A stretch of DNA of 64,000 nucleotides from Ochrobactrum sp. BTU1 (GTDB lineage: Bacteria; Pseudomonadota; Alphaproteobacteria; Rhizobiales; Rhizobiaceae): contig CP076355.1 in the NCBI GenBank assembly GCA_018798825.1, forward strand, positions 1,146,001 through 1,210,000. Reading direction: 5' to 3'. A program made the position numbers and the translations under genes. The notes below the pieces were generated by a model that saw only the letters and a list, made by a program, of their open reading frames with translations, was not told the origin of the DNA and did not search any database. Below are positions 22,997-32,059 of this stretch, piece after piece (positions within the stretch are counted from its first letter, which is position 1; each line of letters begins with the position of its first letter).

Positions 22997-23405
22997 GCGC
23001 GAAGGATAATTGGCGTAACAACCGCTGGTAAGCGGAAACAGTTCTGCAGACAATTTTTCGAAAGTTGGTCGAACAACCGACGAAAGCAAAATCAATTTCC
23101 GCGTATGCGAGCACAAGAGTAAACGTCAGAATGACCGTGGGCCGAAAGCAGTACTACCACTACTCACCATAATAGTCTGAACTGTCCTATCCTTTATTAG
23201 ATGCACGTTGTCATAAGTAGTCTGTTCGTCCGGCAGACTACAGCGCTGTTCTTATTTAAGAATGGCTTCCGTCTCACTGACATGGGCTTGCGAAATCGCT
23301 CCCGCCGAAAAGACGCGCGGATTACATATACGAGAAAACTGTTGGGTTTGCCCAATTGCCTTTGAAATTTAACGTCTAAGACACCGTTAAAAAGCGCGTG
23401 ATTTA
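22997..23405. other. Non-coding stretch after the truncated permease
   Basis: I see no gene, no strong hairpin and no recognisable repeat here until the small-RNA unit beginning at 23406. Confidence 0.4.
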
Positions 23406-23508
23406 TTGTCTTCTACGGAGATTGTGAGATTATGACTTTGCGCTGAGACGAGCAGTAACAGTCGAAGCGCAACCCCGGATTAGCCCCCGCTATCCGGGGT
23501 TTTCATTT
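23406..23508 (+). ncRNA. Candidate small RNA unit (TTGTCT promoter type), copy A
   Basis: TTGTCT (23406-23411) and ATTATG (23429-23434) at 17-base spacing form a promoter-like pair. The stretch from TTGTCT through AGCAGTAACAGT is closely similar to 36891-36951. It ends in AACCCCGGAT (23471-23480) pairing with ATCCGGGGTT (23492-23501), then TTCATTTT. No ribosome-binding site or open frame is present, so a transcript of about 65-75 bases is predicted. Conservation of both promoter and terminator in two separate places supports a real transcription unit. Confidence 0.55.
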
Positions 23509-23608
23509 TGCGTCGGACCCGGGCTCGGTACGGTATCGACCCTTACTTTCAAGTATATTTCTGCGATGATGATTGAGCGCAAGAAAGGTCTGCTGGGACT
23601 CCAAGCGC

Positions 23609-23650
23609 AAGCCCCGACTCTGAACGATTACCCGCGAGCCGGGGCTTTTC
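23609..23650 (+). terminator. Stand-alone terminator element
   Basis: AAGCCCCG (23609-23616) pairs with CGGGGCTT (23640-23647), then TTCTG. It is preceded by CCAAGCGC, the family lead-in. No upstream gene ends here. Confidence 0.55.
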
Positions 23651-23680
23651 TGCTTTTTAAAACGATGCTATCTTTTTATT

Positions 23681-23750
23681 GCGTTGGTGAATTTCAGACC
23701 TTCCGAGCGCAGACCCCGGTTTACGGCTTCTTGCCGGCCGGGGTTTTTTT
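23681..23750 (+). ncRNA. Candidate small RNA unit with GCGTTGGTGAAT leader, copy B
   Basis: GCGTTGGTGAATTTCAGACC (23681-23700) differs by one base from 7357-7376. GAGCGCAG then leads into ACCCCGG (23713-23719) pairing with CCGGGGT (23738-23744) and a run of T. A GCTATCTT box lies just upstream. As at 7343-7432, a gene for a short membrane peptide with a strong ribosome-binding site follows (23806). Confidence 0.5.
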
Positions 23751-23805
23751 ATGGTCAAATTCTACAGAATTGCGCTAAGTTTCACTAGGACCTTAGGAGG
23801 CTCAT

Positions 23806-23959
23806 ATGGCTGCAGAATCCTGAGCTTCACTAGCGATTGTAAATGCTTTTGTAGTCATCTTGTTTGCACTGATATGGCGCTGCAAAGAAGAAAAATCGCC
23901 ACTGATTTCCTTACTATTACGTCTCAGACAGCCATTAATCAGCGTTTTCAGCGGCTCCG
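23806..23959 (+). pseudogene. Small membrane peptide gene with in-frame TGA
   Basis: A perfect TTAGGAGG precedes ATG 23806, but codon 6 is TGA. Reading through it gives MAAES, then ASLAIVNAFVVILFALIW as one transmembrane helix and RCKEEK as a positive tail, the same plan as the peptides at 6439 and 7447. A TGG-to-TGA change (Trp to stop) is the simplest lesion. The downstream end is unclear because the frame runs into the SDR gene on the other strand. Confidence 0.45.
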
Positions 23960-24715
23960 CTAGCTCAGCACGATCCCGCCATCAACATTGAGGCTTTGCC
24001 CGGTCACGAATGCTGCATCATCGGAAGCGAGGAATGCAACCGGTCCTACTACATCTTCAGGGTCACCGATCCGTCGCATGGCCGTTTTTTCCTGCCATGC
24101 CTCCCGCACCGCAATGTCATCAAGATTTACGCGACCCATATCGGTGAGAATAATGCCTGGGCAAATGCAATTCGCAGTGATGCCGAAAATTCCGACCTCT
24201 TGTGCCAATACACGTGTGAACCCCATGACAGCAGCCTTCGAGGCCGAATAATGAGCCTGCTCCGGAGCGCCATGTTTGCCGCCAATCGATGCAATATTCA
24301 CGATGCGACCGTAATTCTGTTTCTTCATAAAAGGCAACACAGCTTGAACGACCAGAAATGTGCCCTTTGCGTTTACATCAAGCACACTATCCCAATGTTC
24401 TTCTTTAAGGTGTTCGACATCGCTGGCAATCAGGATACCTGCATTGTTAACGACAGCATCAACGCGGCCAAAACTTTCGACCGTCTTATGTACCATCGTC
24501 TCAACGTCAGCTTTGTTACTCACATCGGCATAGACAGTTAATGCACGGCGACCACCTGCTTCTATTTCTTTTGCAACGTCCTGCAGCGCATCCTTCTGGC
24601 GTTCAATATCGTTGATGGCTACATTAAAGCCGCGTTTGGCCATACCAACAGCAATCGCACGACCAATTCCACGGCTGGCGCCTGTAACGAGTACTGTTTT
24701 TGTCTTTTCAGTCAT
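23960..24715 (-). CDS. Short-chain dehydrogenase/reductase (FabG-like)
   Basis: 251 residues. TGASRGIGRAIAV (cofactor loop) near 11, NNAGIL near 90, catalytic Ser in NIASIGG, YSASK (Tyr/Lys) near 155-159 and the C-terminal VTGQSLNVDGG are all present: a classical NAD(P) SDR. GGAGGATGA precedes ATG. Last gene of the catabolic operon that starts near 34.6 kb; 15 bp separate it from a second SDR. It probably oxidises a secondary alcohol of the imported polyol or its product. Confidence 0.92.
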   Translation of the reverse strand: MTEKTKTVLVTGASRGIGRAIAVGMAKRGFNVAINDIERQKDALQDVAKEIEAGGRRALTVYADVSNKADVETMVHKTVESFGRVDAVVNNAGILIASDVEHLKEEHWDSVLDVNAKGTFLVVQAVLPFMKKQNYGRIVNIASIGGKHGAPEQAHYSASKAAVMGFTRVLAQEVGIFGITANCICPGIILTDMGRVNLDDIAVREAWQEKTAMRRIGDPEDVVGPVAFLASDDAAFVTGQSLNVDGGIVLS

Positions 24716-24730
24716 TTCATCCTCCAGAAA

Positions 24731-25501
24731 CTAAAGGGCCGTATAGCCACCATCAACGGTCAACACAGTGCCGGTTACAAAACTCGCCGCATCGGATGCG
24801 AGAAACAAAACAGCATTTGCGATCTCACGGGGTTCGCCGAGCCGCCCTTGCGGGGTCATGGCCAACCAATTCGAAAACCACTCCCCGTTGCTACGGCCAG
24901 CAAGAGTGAGCTCGGTCGCCGTATAGCCAGGAGCTACCGCGTTTACGCGCACGCCCCGCTTTGCCCATTCGACCGCAAGCGATTTGGTGATGAGATTGAC
25001 GCCTGCCTTAGCTGCATTGTATGCGACCTGGGGCTGTGGATAGACAACAATCTCACCACACATCGATGAAATATTGACGATCGCACCACGGCCAGCTGAA
25101 GCCATGCGCTTTCCGAAAGCCTGCGCACAGAAGAATACTCCATTCAAATTGACATCGATAACCGCCCGCCAGTCAGCTTCCTTAGTTTCGGCAACTGGCG
25201 CATTTCTGACGATCCCAGCATTGTTGACCAATATATGCGGGCAACCATGTTGGCGGAAAATAGCTTCTGCAGCGCGTTCGACTGCCTCGCTGTCCGTTAC
25301 GTCAAAAATATAAAGACTTGCCGAGGAAGCTCTTAGTGCGTTCAGCTCCGCAACAGCCACCTGACCTGACGCTTCATCACGATCCGTAATGATAACAGTT
25401 GCTCCCGCTTCAACGAACAACTGCGCAATCGCTCGGCCGATTCCCTTGGCGCCACCGGTAATAACTGCATACTTCTCTGTAAGTTCAAAATCCTTGAGCA
25501 A
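24731..25501 (-). CDS. Short-chain dehydrogenase/reductase
   Basis: 256 residues from a TTG start preceded by GGGAGAG. TGGAKGIGRAIAQ, DRDEASG, NNAGIVRN, NISSMCGE, YNAAK and VTGTVLTVDGG mark a classical SDR. The Asp in IITDRDE suggests NAD preference. It differs from the neighbouring SDR enough to be a separate activity, so the pathway has two consecutive oxidations or a redox pair. The TTG start may lower its expression. Confidence 0.9.
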   Translation of the reverse strand: MLKDFELTEKYAVITGGAKGIGRAIAQLFVEAGATVIITDRDEASGQVAVAELNALRASSASLYIFDVTDSEAVERAAEAIFRQHGCPHILVNNAGIVRNAPVAETKEADWRAVIDVNLNGVFFCAQAFGKRMASAGRGAIVNISSMCGEIVVYPQPQVAYNAAKAGVNLITKSLAVEWAKRGVRVNAVAPGYTATELTLAGRSNGEWFSNWLAMTPQGRLGEPREIANAVLFLASDAASFVTGTVLTVDGGYTAL

Positions 25502-25521
25502 TAGTCTCTCCCAAATTGATT

Positions 25522-27015
25522 TCAGACAGCGCGAACAGATTTTAGCGCTGGATACAAAGCACGATACTGCTGGTAAATCTCATCATACATTGCTGCCTCG
25601 CGGGCGCGGGGTTCTATGCGTGTTCCCGGCTTTACCATCGCAGCGATGCCGTCATCGATGGTGGCGAAATATCCAGCACCATGGGCCGCCAGAACCGCAG
25701 CCCCCACCGAAGGGGCGTCGCGTGACTGCGGCACACAAACGGGCAAGCCAGCCGTATCAGCATGTATCTGCAACCAGAGCGGAGAGGCACTAGCCCCACC
25801 GCCAACGGTGATTTCCTGTCCGCGATAACCCGCATCCGCCATGGCATCGAGAATAGCGCGGGTACCGAAACTGATCCCTTCCATGATCGCCCGAAAAATA
25901 TGATGCGGCTCATGAGCAAGTGTGAGACCGACGATTGCTCCACGCGACAGAGCATCAGTATAAGGCGTCCGATTTCCCTGAAAATGGTCTTGCACCAGAA
26001 GTCCGTCAGCGCCAGGTTCAAGAGCTGCAGCCTTGCGGTTCAATTCTTCCATATCCATCGTGCCGTTCATCATACGGCCCAGCCATGCGATAATTGATCC
26101 GGTGGATGTTTGACCACCTTCGATCACGTAGCGTCCCGGATAGAGCATATCCGGATAACTGCCCCAAATCCCAGGGGCATGGAGTGGTTTGTCCGAAACA
26201 CCAAACTGCAGATGTGATGATCCGGTTATCAGAGCAAGCTGACCGGGTTGCGCGACGCCAAGACCGATCATACCAATCAGCGCATCAGCTCCGCCCTGAA
26301 CCAGTTTCACCTTCTTGCTGAGACCAAGTTCGGAGGCAGCCGATGCACAAAGCGTACCGACGACATCGCCTGGCGCAACCACCCGCGATGGCCATTTATG
26401 CAACAAGGATTCAAGTCCCAGTTTTTGCAGCATTGTTGTCGGGAAGCCACCACGATCTGTTGAGTAGTGCCAGCGCAGAGAGGTATTGTTAAGACTCGCA
26501 GCCTTTTCGCCGGTCAGGCGCAAAGTCATAAAATCCTGATACTCGCAAATCGTTTCGGCCTTCGCGAAAATCTCTGGCTCATTGCGGGCAATCCAGAGTG
26601 CCTTTGGGATCATCCACTCCGCCGAGACGGGCCCTTGGCCACCGCCATTGGCTTTGAGCGCTTCATCGTTTGTGGCCAATATCTCTGCCGCTTCTGAAGT
26701 CGCGCGAACGTCCATCCAGATAATCGATGGACGCAGAGGCTTGCCGTTAGCGTCGAGAGCAACAACCGTGCAGCTTGTTGTGGCAAGCGTTATCGCTTCG
26801 ATCGCAGATGGGTCAACCGCGGATTCTGATATCGCTTTGCACGCGGCCTGAACGAAGGAACTCCACCAGTCTTCCGGATTTTGTTCCGCTCTTGCACCGC
26901 TGTAAAACTTAGTTTCATATGGGACCGCAACACTGGCAAGGCACACGCCCGACAGATCGTAAACCCGTGCGCGGATGCTTTCTGTGCCGCCGTCAGCAGT
27001 GAGAAAATAAGCCAT
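25522..27015 (-). CDS. FGGY-family carbohydrate kinase
   Basis: 497 residues from the ATG at 27015, chosen because GGAGGAATT precedes it; the open frame extends upstream to 27060 without such a site. FGGY features: LTADGGTESIRARVYDL (N-terminal phosphate loop), TLATTSCTVVALD, a WMDVRA substrate motif, GGADALIGMIGLG and the ATP-site GGGASASPLW near 420. Kinases of this group phosphorylate pentuloses, tetritols, glycerol and similar polyols. In the operon it probably phosphorylates the sugar or polyol imported by the RbsABC-type transporter. Exact substrate unknown. Confidence 0.9.
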   Translation of the reverse strand: MAYFLTADGGTESIRARVYDLSGVCLASVAVPYETKFYSGARAEQNPEDWWSSFVQAACKAISESAVDPSAIEAITLATTSCTVVALDANGKPLRPSIIWMDVRATSEAAEILATNDEALKANGGGQGPVSAEWMIPKALWIARNEPEIFAKAETICEYQDFMTLRLTGEKAASLNNTSLRWHYSTDRGGFPTTMLQKLGLESLLHKWPSRVVAPGDVVGTLCASAASELGLSKKVKLVQGGADALIGMIGLGVAQPGQLALITGSSHLQFGVSDKPLHAPGIWGSYPDMLYPGRYVIEGGQTSTGSIIAWLGRMMNGTMDMEELNRKAAALEPGADGLLVQDHFQGNRTPYTDALSRGAIVGLTLAHEPHHIFRAIMEGISFGTRAILDAMADAGYRGQEITVGGGASASPLWLQIHADTAGLPVCVPQSRDAPSVGAAVLAAHGAGYFATIDDGIAAMVKPGTRIEPRAREAAMYDEIYQQYRALYPALKSVRAV

Positions 27016-27070
27016 CCAATTCCTCCCGAGCAGATGCAAAGGCGCCTCCAACCTATGCAATGCCCTAAAC

Positions 27071-27406
27071 TCAACTTAAATTGCGAAATGCCTCGAGTGC
27101 TTTGCCCGCATACATCACTGCTGGCCCACCGCCCATTTCGACGGCCACTTCCAATGCTTCGATCAGCTCCACTTCTCTAGCGCCATGGCGGATTGCAGCA
27201 TCGACATGATATAGAATGCAGTCCTCGCACCCTTTAGCGACAGCTATACTCACAGCGATCAACTCGCGTTGAGCAGAGGAAAAGCTACCAGCAGCAGTCG
27301 CTGTCTTGCTAACCTTGGCGAAGCCTGAGATGAGCTCTGGTGCTGCCTTGGCAAATGCTCCGAGCCGCGATTGAGCTTCTTTCAGTTTTGCCTTTAAATC
27401 AGTCAT
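27071..27406 (-). CDS. Carboxymuconolactone decarboxylase / AhpD-like protein
   Basis: 111 residues, all helical, with the AhpD-type CxxC...H motif: CEDCILYHVDAAIRHGA at about 57-73. These proteins are thiol-dependent peroxidase partners, linked to lipoyl proteins in the case of AhpD. Its start overlaps the stop of the lipoyl-bearing E2 gene by eight bases. That suggests it uses reduced lipoyl groups of this complex, or protects it, which is inference. Complete. Confidence 0.88.
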   Translation of the reverse strand: MTDLKAKLKEAQSRLGAFAKAAPELISGFAKVSKTATAAGSFSSAQRELIAVSIAVAKGCEDCILYHVDAAIRHGAREVELIEALEVAVEMGGGPAVMYAGKALEAFRNLS

Positions 27407-28982
27407 TGGAGCCTCCCTTGTGGCTTAAGATGAGATCCAGAACGCCCTTCGTTTGATCCCATTGCGGCATGTGACCGGATTGAGCAAAGAAGTGGACGCT
27501 GACTGACGGCGGCAGCGAAGTCACCTGCTGCCATGGGATGATGCGGTCGTGAAGACCAACCAGAACTCTCACGGGCATTGATCGCGAAAGCTTATCCAGT
27601 GACGCTATGATATCGATGCGCTGGCCTGATGATCCAATGATCGTGTCAGCAAGCGCCTTAAGACGGCCTTTGCTCATTGTGCTCGCAATATCCGCGGCAA
27701 GTTCTGACGAAAGCTCAACCGGTTTGGCCGAAACGCGCCTGAGCAAATGCACCACTTCACCAGCTGTTGTGGCATTCGCCATGCCAGAGATGAAACTTGC
27801 ATCGATTTCTGAACCCAGACCAGCTGGCGCAATCAGCGTCAGCCCCGAAACGATTTCAGCATCAGTCTGTGCAAATTTTATTGCGGCAATAGCGCCAAGG
27901 GAATGAGCGACCACATGAACTTTCTTGGCGGACAACGCGTCGAGAAACTCAGAAAGAAAATCGCTTAGCTGATCAATTTGCCCCGCTTCAATTGTTGTCA
28001 GACCATGTGCAGGAAGATCGGGAACAATGACGCGGAAATTTGCCCGGCGCAAACCTGAAGCGATGCCATTCCATGTGGTTTGATCACCCGAAAACCCATG
28101 CAGAAGCAGAAAGGTCGGCGAATCCTTGGAGCCCTGATCGCTATAGGCGACGCGCGCCCGTCCGAATTCGATAAATTGCACGTCGCCTTTTAACACAGCA
28201 TTGCCCGAGGCAGCTAGTACGTCCTCTTTCTCAACTCGGCCCCTGCGACCGCTTCCTGAGAGAAGCTGGATATCGATGCCTTTTTCACGCGCTATCCTGC
28301 GAGCGAGCGGTGTCGCACGCACACGCTGATCACTTCCTGCCGGTCTTGCAACGGCTGCATTGGAAACAATTGGCGCAGCTGGAGCTGCAAGGGTTTGAAC
28401 TGCAGAGACATCCGGCTTCAAGATGACAGAGCCAGCCGCGACCTCGATACGAGCGATAGCGTCGCCGACGACGACCATATCGCCTTCCTGACGCAGAATT
28501 TCTATGAGCTTGCCACCGACCAGCGCAGGAAATTCGGCAACCGTTTTGTCTGTCTCGATTTCCAGCACAGCCTCGCCGCGTTCGAAGCTATCGCCTGCGT
28601 CCTTCAGCCAACGGACAATGCGCCCCTCTTCCATCGTTTCACCGAGACGCGGCATATCGAGCTCGGTTACGACAAAATCGCCAGCAAATTCCTCCGAAAC
28701 AGTCGCGCTTTGACCGCCTTCATCTGTCCAGTCAGGGCCCTCTCCTGTGTCGATACGCGCCAGCGGTGCTCCCACTACCACATGGTCTCCAATAGATCCG
28801 ATCCACTCATGAAGTGTACCATCACCAAGGGCTGGAAACTCCGCAACGGTTTTGTCTGTTTCAATCTCGATTATGGAATCGCCACGTTTGAAACTGTCGC
28901 CGGGGTTTACAAGAAAGCCGACAATTTTGCCCTCTTCCATCGTTTCGCCCAGGCGTGGCATTTTGAGAATACGTTCTGTCAT
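27399..28982 (-). CDS. E2-like protein: two lipoyl domains, E3-binding domain, alpha/beta hydrolase
   Basis: 527 residues. Two near-identical lipoyl domains carry ETDKT lysines at 44 and 146, each preceded by MPRLGETMEEG. A peripheral-subunit-binding domain follows (RATPLARRIAREKGIDI at about 222-238). Instead of a CoA acetyltransferase core, the C terminus (about 270-527) is an alpha/beta hydrolase with LLLHGFSGDQTTWNG, nucleophile in VVAHSLGA and C-terminal SGHMPQW. This is the AcoC-type architecture of acetoin dehydrogenase complexes. The E1 beta gene overlaps it by ATGA. A duplicated lipoyl domain is less common in AcoC. Confidence 0.9.
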   Translation of the reverse strand: MTERILKMPRLGETMEEGKIVGFLVNPGDSFKRGDSIIEIETDKTVAEFPALGDGTLHEWIGSIGDHVVVGAPLARIDTGEGPDWTDEGGQSATVSEEFAGDFVVTELDMPRLGETMEEGRIVRWLKDAGDSFERGEAVLEIETDKTVAEFPALVGGKLIEILRQEGDMVVVGDAIARIEVAAGSVILKPDVSAVQTLAAPAAPIVSNAAVARPAGSDQRVRATPLARRIAREKGIDIQLLSGSGRRGRVEKEDVLAASGNAVLKGDVQFIEFGRARVAYSDQGSKDSPTFLLLHGFSGDQTTWNGIASGLRRANFRVIVPDLPAHGLTTIEAGQIDQLSDFLSEFLDALSAKKVHVVAHSLGAIAAIKFAQTDAEIVSGLTLIAPAGLGSEIDASFISGMANATTAGEVVHLLRRVSAKPVELSSELAADIASTMSKGRLKALADTIIGSSGQRIDIIASLDKLSRSMPVRVLVGLHDRIIPWQQVTSLPPSVSVHFFAQSGHMPQWDQTKGVLDLILSHKGGSND

Positions 28983-29953
28983 GACAACATTCTCTCTGCG
29001 ACTGAACGGATCAGGTCTGCTGTCGGCACGCTTCCAGCTTCCAGATCCTGCGAAACTGAAATTGGAATGTCTTCACCTGCCACACGCACGACAGGCTGTT
29101 CGAGATAATCAAAGCACTCTTCCGTGATCCGGGCAGAAAGCTCTGCTGCAACACCCGCAGTCATCACGCCCTCGGATACAACCATAGCTTTACCGACACG
29201 CTCGACGTGTTCGCGCACGGTGTCAAAATCGAGCGGATTGAGCGTACGAAGATCGATAACTGTGACCTCAATTCCCTTGGACGCAAGTTTTTCAGCTGCA
29301 TCCATCGCGTAGTGCAACTGGCGAGAATAAGTGATGATCACCAGATCCTTACCGGTACGCCGCACTGCTGCCTTGCCCCATTCCAGCGGCTCAGCATCAA
29401 GGTTAACCTCTTCCTTGCGGGTATAAAGCGCTTTGTGTTCAATGAAGACCACCGGATCAGGTTTCGTGAGGCTCTGGCGCAGCAGATGATAGGCGTCCTG
29501 TACAGTCGCAGGCATCGCAAGTCGCAAGCCCGGCGTGTGCATGATCCATGCTTCGAGACTTTGCGAATGCTGCGCACCTGCCGAACGCCCGGTACCACCT
29601 TGCGTGCGGAGAACCATCGGCACGCCGATCTGGCCGCCAAACATATAACGGATTTTGGCAGCCTGATTGGCAAGCTGATCCATCGTCATACCAAGGAAGT
29701 CAATATACATAAGTTCCGCAACAGGGCGCAATCCGGTCATTGCGGCACCCACAGCCGCGCCAATGATTGCTGGCTCAGAAATGGGGGTATCGATAAGCCG
29801 GTCAGCGCCATATTTACCTATCAGGTCTTTGGTAACTCCATAGGCACCGCCATAACGGCCCACCTCTTCGCCGATCACAACGATGGTGTTGTCTTCAGCC
29901 ATGGCATCATCCAGCGCCTTACGCAGCGCATCGCGGTAAGTCATGGCAACCAT
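28979..29953 (-). CDS. 2-oxoacid/acetoin dehydrogenase E1 beta subunit
   Basis: 324 residues: TYRDALRKALDDAMAEDNTI, GEEVGRYGGAYGVTKDL, DTPISEPAIIGAAVGAAMTG, and C-terminal transketolase domain VVSEGVMTAGVAAELSARI. It pairs with E1 alpha to make the thiamine-diphosphate alpha2-beta2 enzyme. Start (29953) and stop overlap the neighbours, so E1 alpha, E1 beta and E2 are strictly coupled. In acetoin-type complexes this enzyme cleaves a diketone or acyloin and passes the acyl group to E2. Confidence 0.93.
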   Translation of the reverse strand: MVAMTYRDALRKALDDAMAEDNTIVVIGEEVGRYGGAYGVTKDLIGKYGADRLIDTPISEPAIIGAAVGAAMTGLRPVAELMYIDFLGMTMDQLANQAAKIRYMFGGQIGVPMVLRTQGGTGRSAGAQHSQSLEAWIMHTPGLRLAMPATVQDAYHLLRQSLTKPDPVVFIEHKALYTRKEEVNLDAEPLEWGKAAVRRTGKDLVIITYSRQLHYAMDAAEKLASKGIEVTVIDLRTLNPLDFDTVREHVERVGKAMVVSEGVMTAGVAAELSARITEECFDYLEQPVVRVAGEDIPISVSQDLEAGSVPTADLIRSVAERMLS

Positions 29954-31020
29954 TATGCTTCATCCCTGGAAAGTACGCGATCAATACGGGTGTGGACGGG
30001 TTCTGGCTCTGGTTCGCCAACCGCATAGACATCTCTGAACATGGAAGTGAGTGGGGGCGCTTTGGATGCCACGGAGAAATCAATCGTCGCATCCATTTCC
30101 GCCGTGATGCCGCTATCCATCGCGTCGAGTTCGGCTTCTGGTGCCAAGCCTTCGTAAATCAGCCGATCCCGTGTGAACTTTACCGGGTCTTTCTTCCGAC
30201 CTTCGGTCTCTTCCGCTTCCGCGCGATATGGGCTCTTGTCCATGCGCGCATGACCAAAGAAACGGTAGCAGGTCACTGACAGGAAACCTGGTTTGCCAAG
30301 GCGCGCATCATCAATCAGGCCTTGTGCAACGCTTTTTACTTCCTCAACATCAATGCCATCAGCGACAGCGCCGTTTAGACCAAACGCGTGCGCGCGCTGT
30401 TCAAACGCAGTATTGGCGGTCGCCTGATCAACACGCGTACCCATGCCATATTGATTGTTGATGCAGACAAACACAACCGGCAGATGCCAAAGCGCTGCCA
30501 TATTCATGCTCTCGTAGAGGATACCCTGCTGCATCGCTCCATCGCCAAAAAAGGCGATCGAAACAGAGTTTTTCTTGAGGTATTTGCTGGATAGGCCCGC
30601 ACCAACCACCGATGGAATACCGCCCCCAACAATCGCATTAGCACCAAGATGGCCAAGCGCCATGTCGGCGATATGCATGGAACCGCCCTTACCATGGCAA
30701 TAACCAGTTTCCTTCCCACCGATTTCGGCCATCATCTGCTTGGGATCAGCACCGCGGGCAAGAAAAATACCATGACCACGATGATGGGTCGTGAAAGTGT
30801 CCTGTGGCTGCATTGCAGCACATACACCGGCAGCGGCCGCCTCTTCACCAATGGAAAGGTGAAGCATCGAACCTGCCGTCTGGCCACGTACGAACAATTC
30901 ACCAACACGCTCTTCAAAGGTGCGGATTCGCCGCATCGTCCGGTATAGTTCAAGAAGATTAGAGTTACTCGGATTTTGCACGCGCGCCTCCGACAGACTT
31001 GTCTGTTTTAAGTTTTTCAT
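29953..31020 (-). CDS. 2-oxoacid/acetoin dehydrogenase E1 alpha subunit
   Basis: 355 residues. The thiamine-diphosphate fold is recognisable: RTFEERVGELFVRGQT, HHRGHGIFLARG, KGGSMHIADM, and the GDG...NNQ cofactor motif (FFGDGAMQQG ... VCINNQYGM) at about 175-205. No phosphorylation-loop serine cluster typical of eukaryotic PDH. Gene order alpha-beta-E2 without a dedicated E3 means the cell's common dihydrolipoamide dehydrogenase must serve. Starts about 35 bp after the permease gene ends, in the same operon. Confidence 0.93.
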   Translation of the reverse strand: MKNLKQTSLSEARVQNPSNSNLLELYRTMRRIRTFEERVGELFVRGQTAGSMLHLSIGEEAAAAGVCAAMQPQDTFTTHHRGHGIFLARGADPKQMMAEIGGKETGYCHGKGGSMHIADMALGHLGANAIVGGGIPSVVGAGLSSKYLKKNSVSIAFFGDGAMQQGILYESMNMAALWHLPVVFVCINNQYGMGTRVDQATANTAFEQRAHAFGLNGAVADGIDVEEVKSVAQGLIDDARLGKPGFLSVTCYRFFGHARMDKSPYRAEAEETEGRKKDPVKFTRDRLIYEGLAPEAELDAMDSGITAEMDATIDFSVASKAPPLTSMFRDVYAVGEPEPEPVHTRIDRVLSRDEA

Positions 31021-31054
31021 GATGTTTGGTTCAATGCCTAACTAACGCAGTTCT

Positions 31055-32059
31055 TCAAAGGAGCTTCAGTTTGGTGGTTCGCGAAACAACGGCAACCGCC
31101 ACGAGAATGATAAGGCCCTTCACGATGCTCTGGATGTATGTGTCCATGCCAATCAGATTAAGGCCGTTATTGATGACGCCTATGAAAAGAGCGCCGAAGA
31201 AAGTACCAGCAATTGTTGCAGTACCAGGACGGAACATAGTCATCCCGATAAAAACCGTGGCGAGGCCATCAAGCAAATAACGTTCTCCAGCATTTGGCTG
31301 ACCGGAACCTAAACGTGCTGCAAGAAGTGCACCTGCGACGGCTGCAAAAATCGAGCATACCACAAGAGCAGCAGCACGATAAAAGCGGCCATTCACGCCA
31401 GAAAGCTCCGCGGCTTTGAGGTTTCCCCCCACCGCATAGATGTAACGACCGAAAATGGTTCGCTCCATCAGGAACCAGGCCACGAAGACAACGATCACCA
31501 TGGCGTAGGCAAGCACGGGAATGCCAAAAAGCTGGCCCTGGCCAAGCCAGAGATAGCCGGCGGGAAGACCGCCATAGATTGCTCGCCCCCCTGTCATAAG
31601 AAAATTGATACCGTATAGAATGGAGCCTATAGCAAGCGTGGCGATCAGTGACGGAACCCCCACTAGCGTCACCAGTGCTGCGTTGACCGAACCCACCACC
31701 AGGCCGGCGCACAGACCGGCAAGCAAAGCCACTGGCAAAGGAAATCCGGCAACTAGCATCAGTGGCACCAGAATGCCCGCCATACCAACCATATAGCCAA
31801 CCGAGAGGTCCATTTCTCTCGCTGCAAAGCCAAATGTCAGACCTGCGCCAACGATGGTAAGCATCGAAATCTGCTGGATGATATTGAGCAGATTATTTGC
31901 CGTAAGGAAGCGGTCAACAGTCAAGGAAAAGCCTGCAAACAACAGGAAAAGCACGAAAAGCGTACTATATTTCAACAACCACTCGCCTTTGAGCTTTTTA
32001 CCAAAGCTCTGGGCATGGCGTGATGATTGCGGTGAGACCGCTGAAGATCGGGCATTCAT
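31055..32059 (-). CDS. Sugar ABC transporter permease, RbsC type
   Basis: 334 residues with about ten hydrophobic spans and the RbsC-type hallmarks: LTIVGAGLTFGFAAREMDLS (conserved EMDLSVG turn), VGVPSLIATLAIGSI and GSGQPNAGERYLLDGLATV. Overlaps the ATPase gene by ATGA. It forms a homodimeric channel in CUT2 importers for pentoses, polyols or autoinducer-like sugars. Confidence 0.92.
   Translation of the reverse strand: MNARSSAVSPQSSRHAQSFGKKLKGEWLLKYSTLFVLFLLFAGFSLTVDRFLTANNLLNIIQQISMLTIVGAGLTFGFAAREMDLSVGYMVGMAGILVPLMLVAGFPLPVALLAGLCAGLVVGSVNAALVTLVGVPSLIATLAIGSILYGINFLMTGGRAIYGGLPAGYLWLGQGQLFGIPVLAYAMVIVVFVAWFLMERTIFGRYIYAVGGNLKAAELSGVNGRFYRAAALVVCSIFAAVAGALLAARLGSGQPNAGERYLLDGLATVFIGMTMFRPGTATIAGTFFGALFIGVINNGLNLIGMDTYIQSIVKGLIILVAVAVVSRTTKLKLL

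Noticed and set aside
24047..24541. Long plus-strand open frames opposite the SDR and dehydrogenase genes (also 28395-29108, 29207-30028)
   Set aside because: They are shadows of well-supported minus-strand enzymes with complete catalytic motifs.
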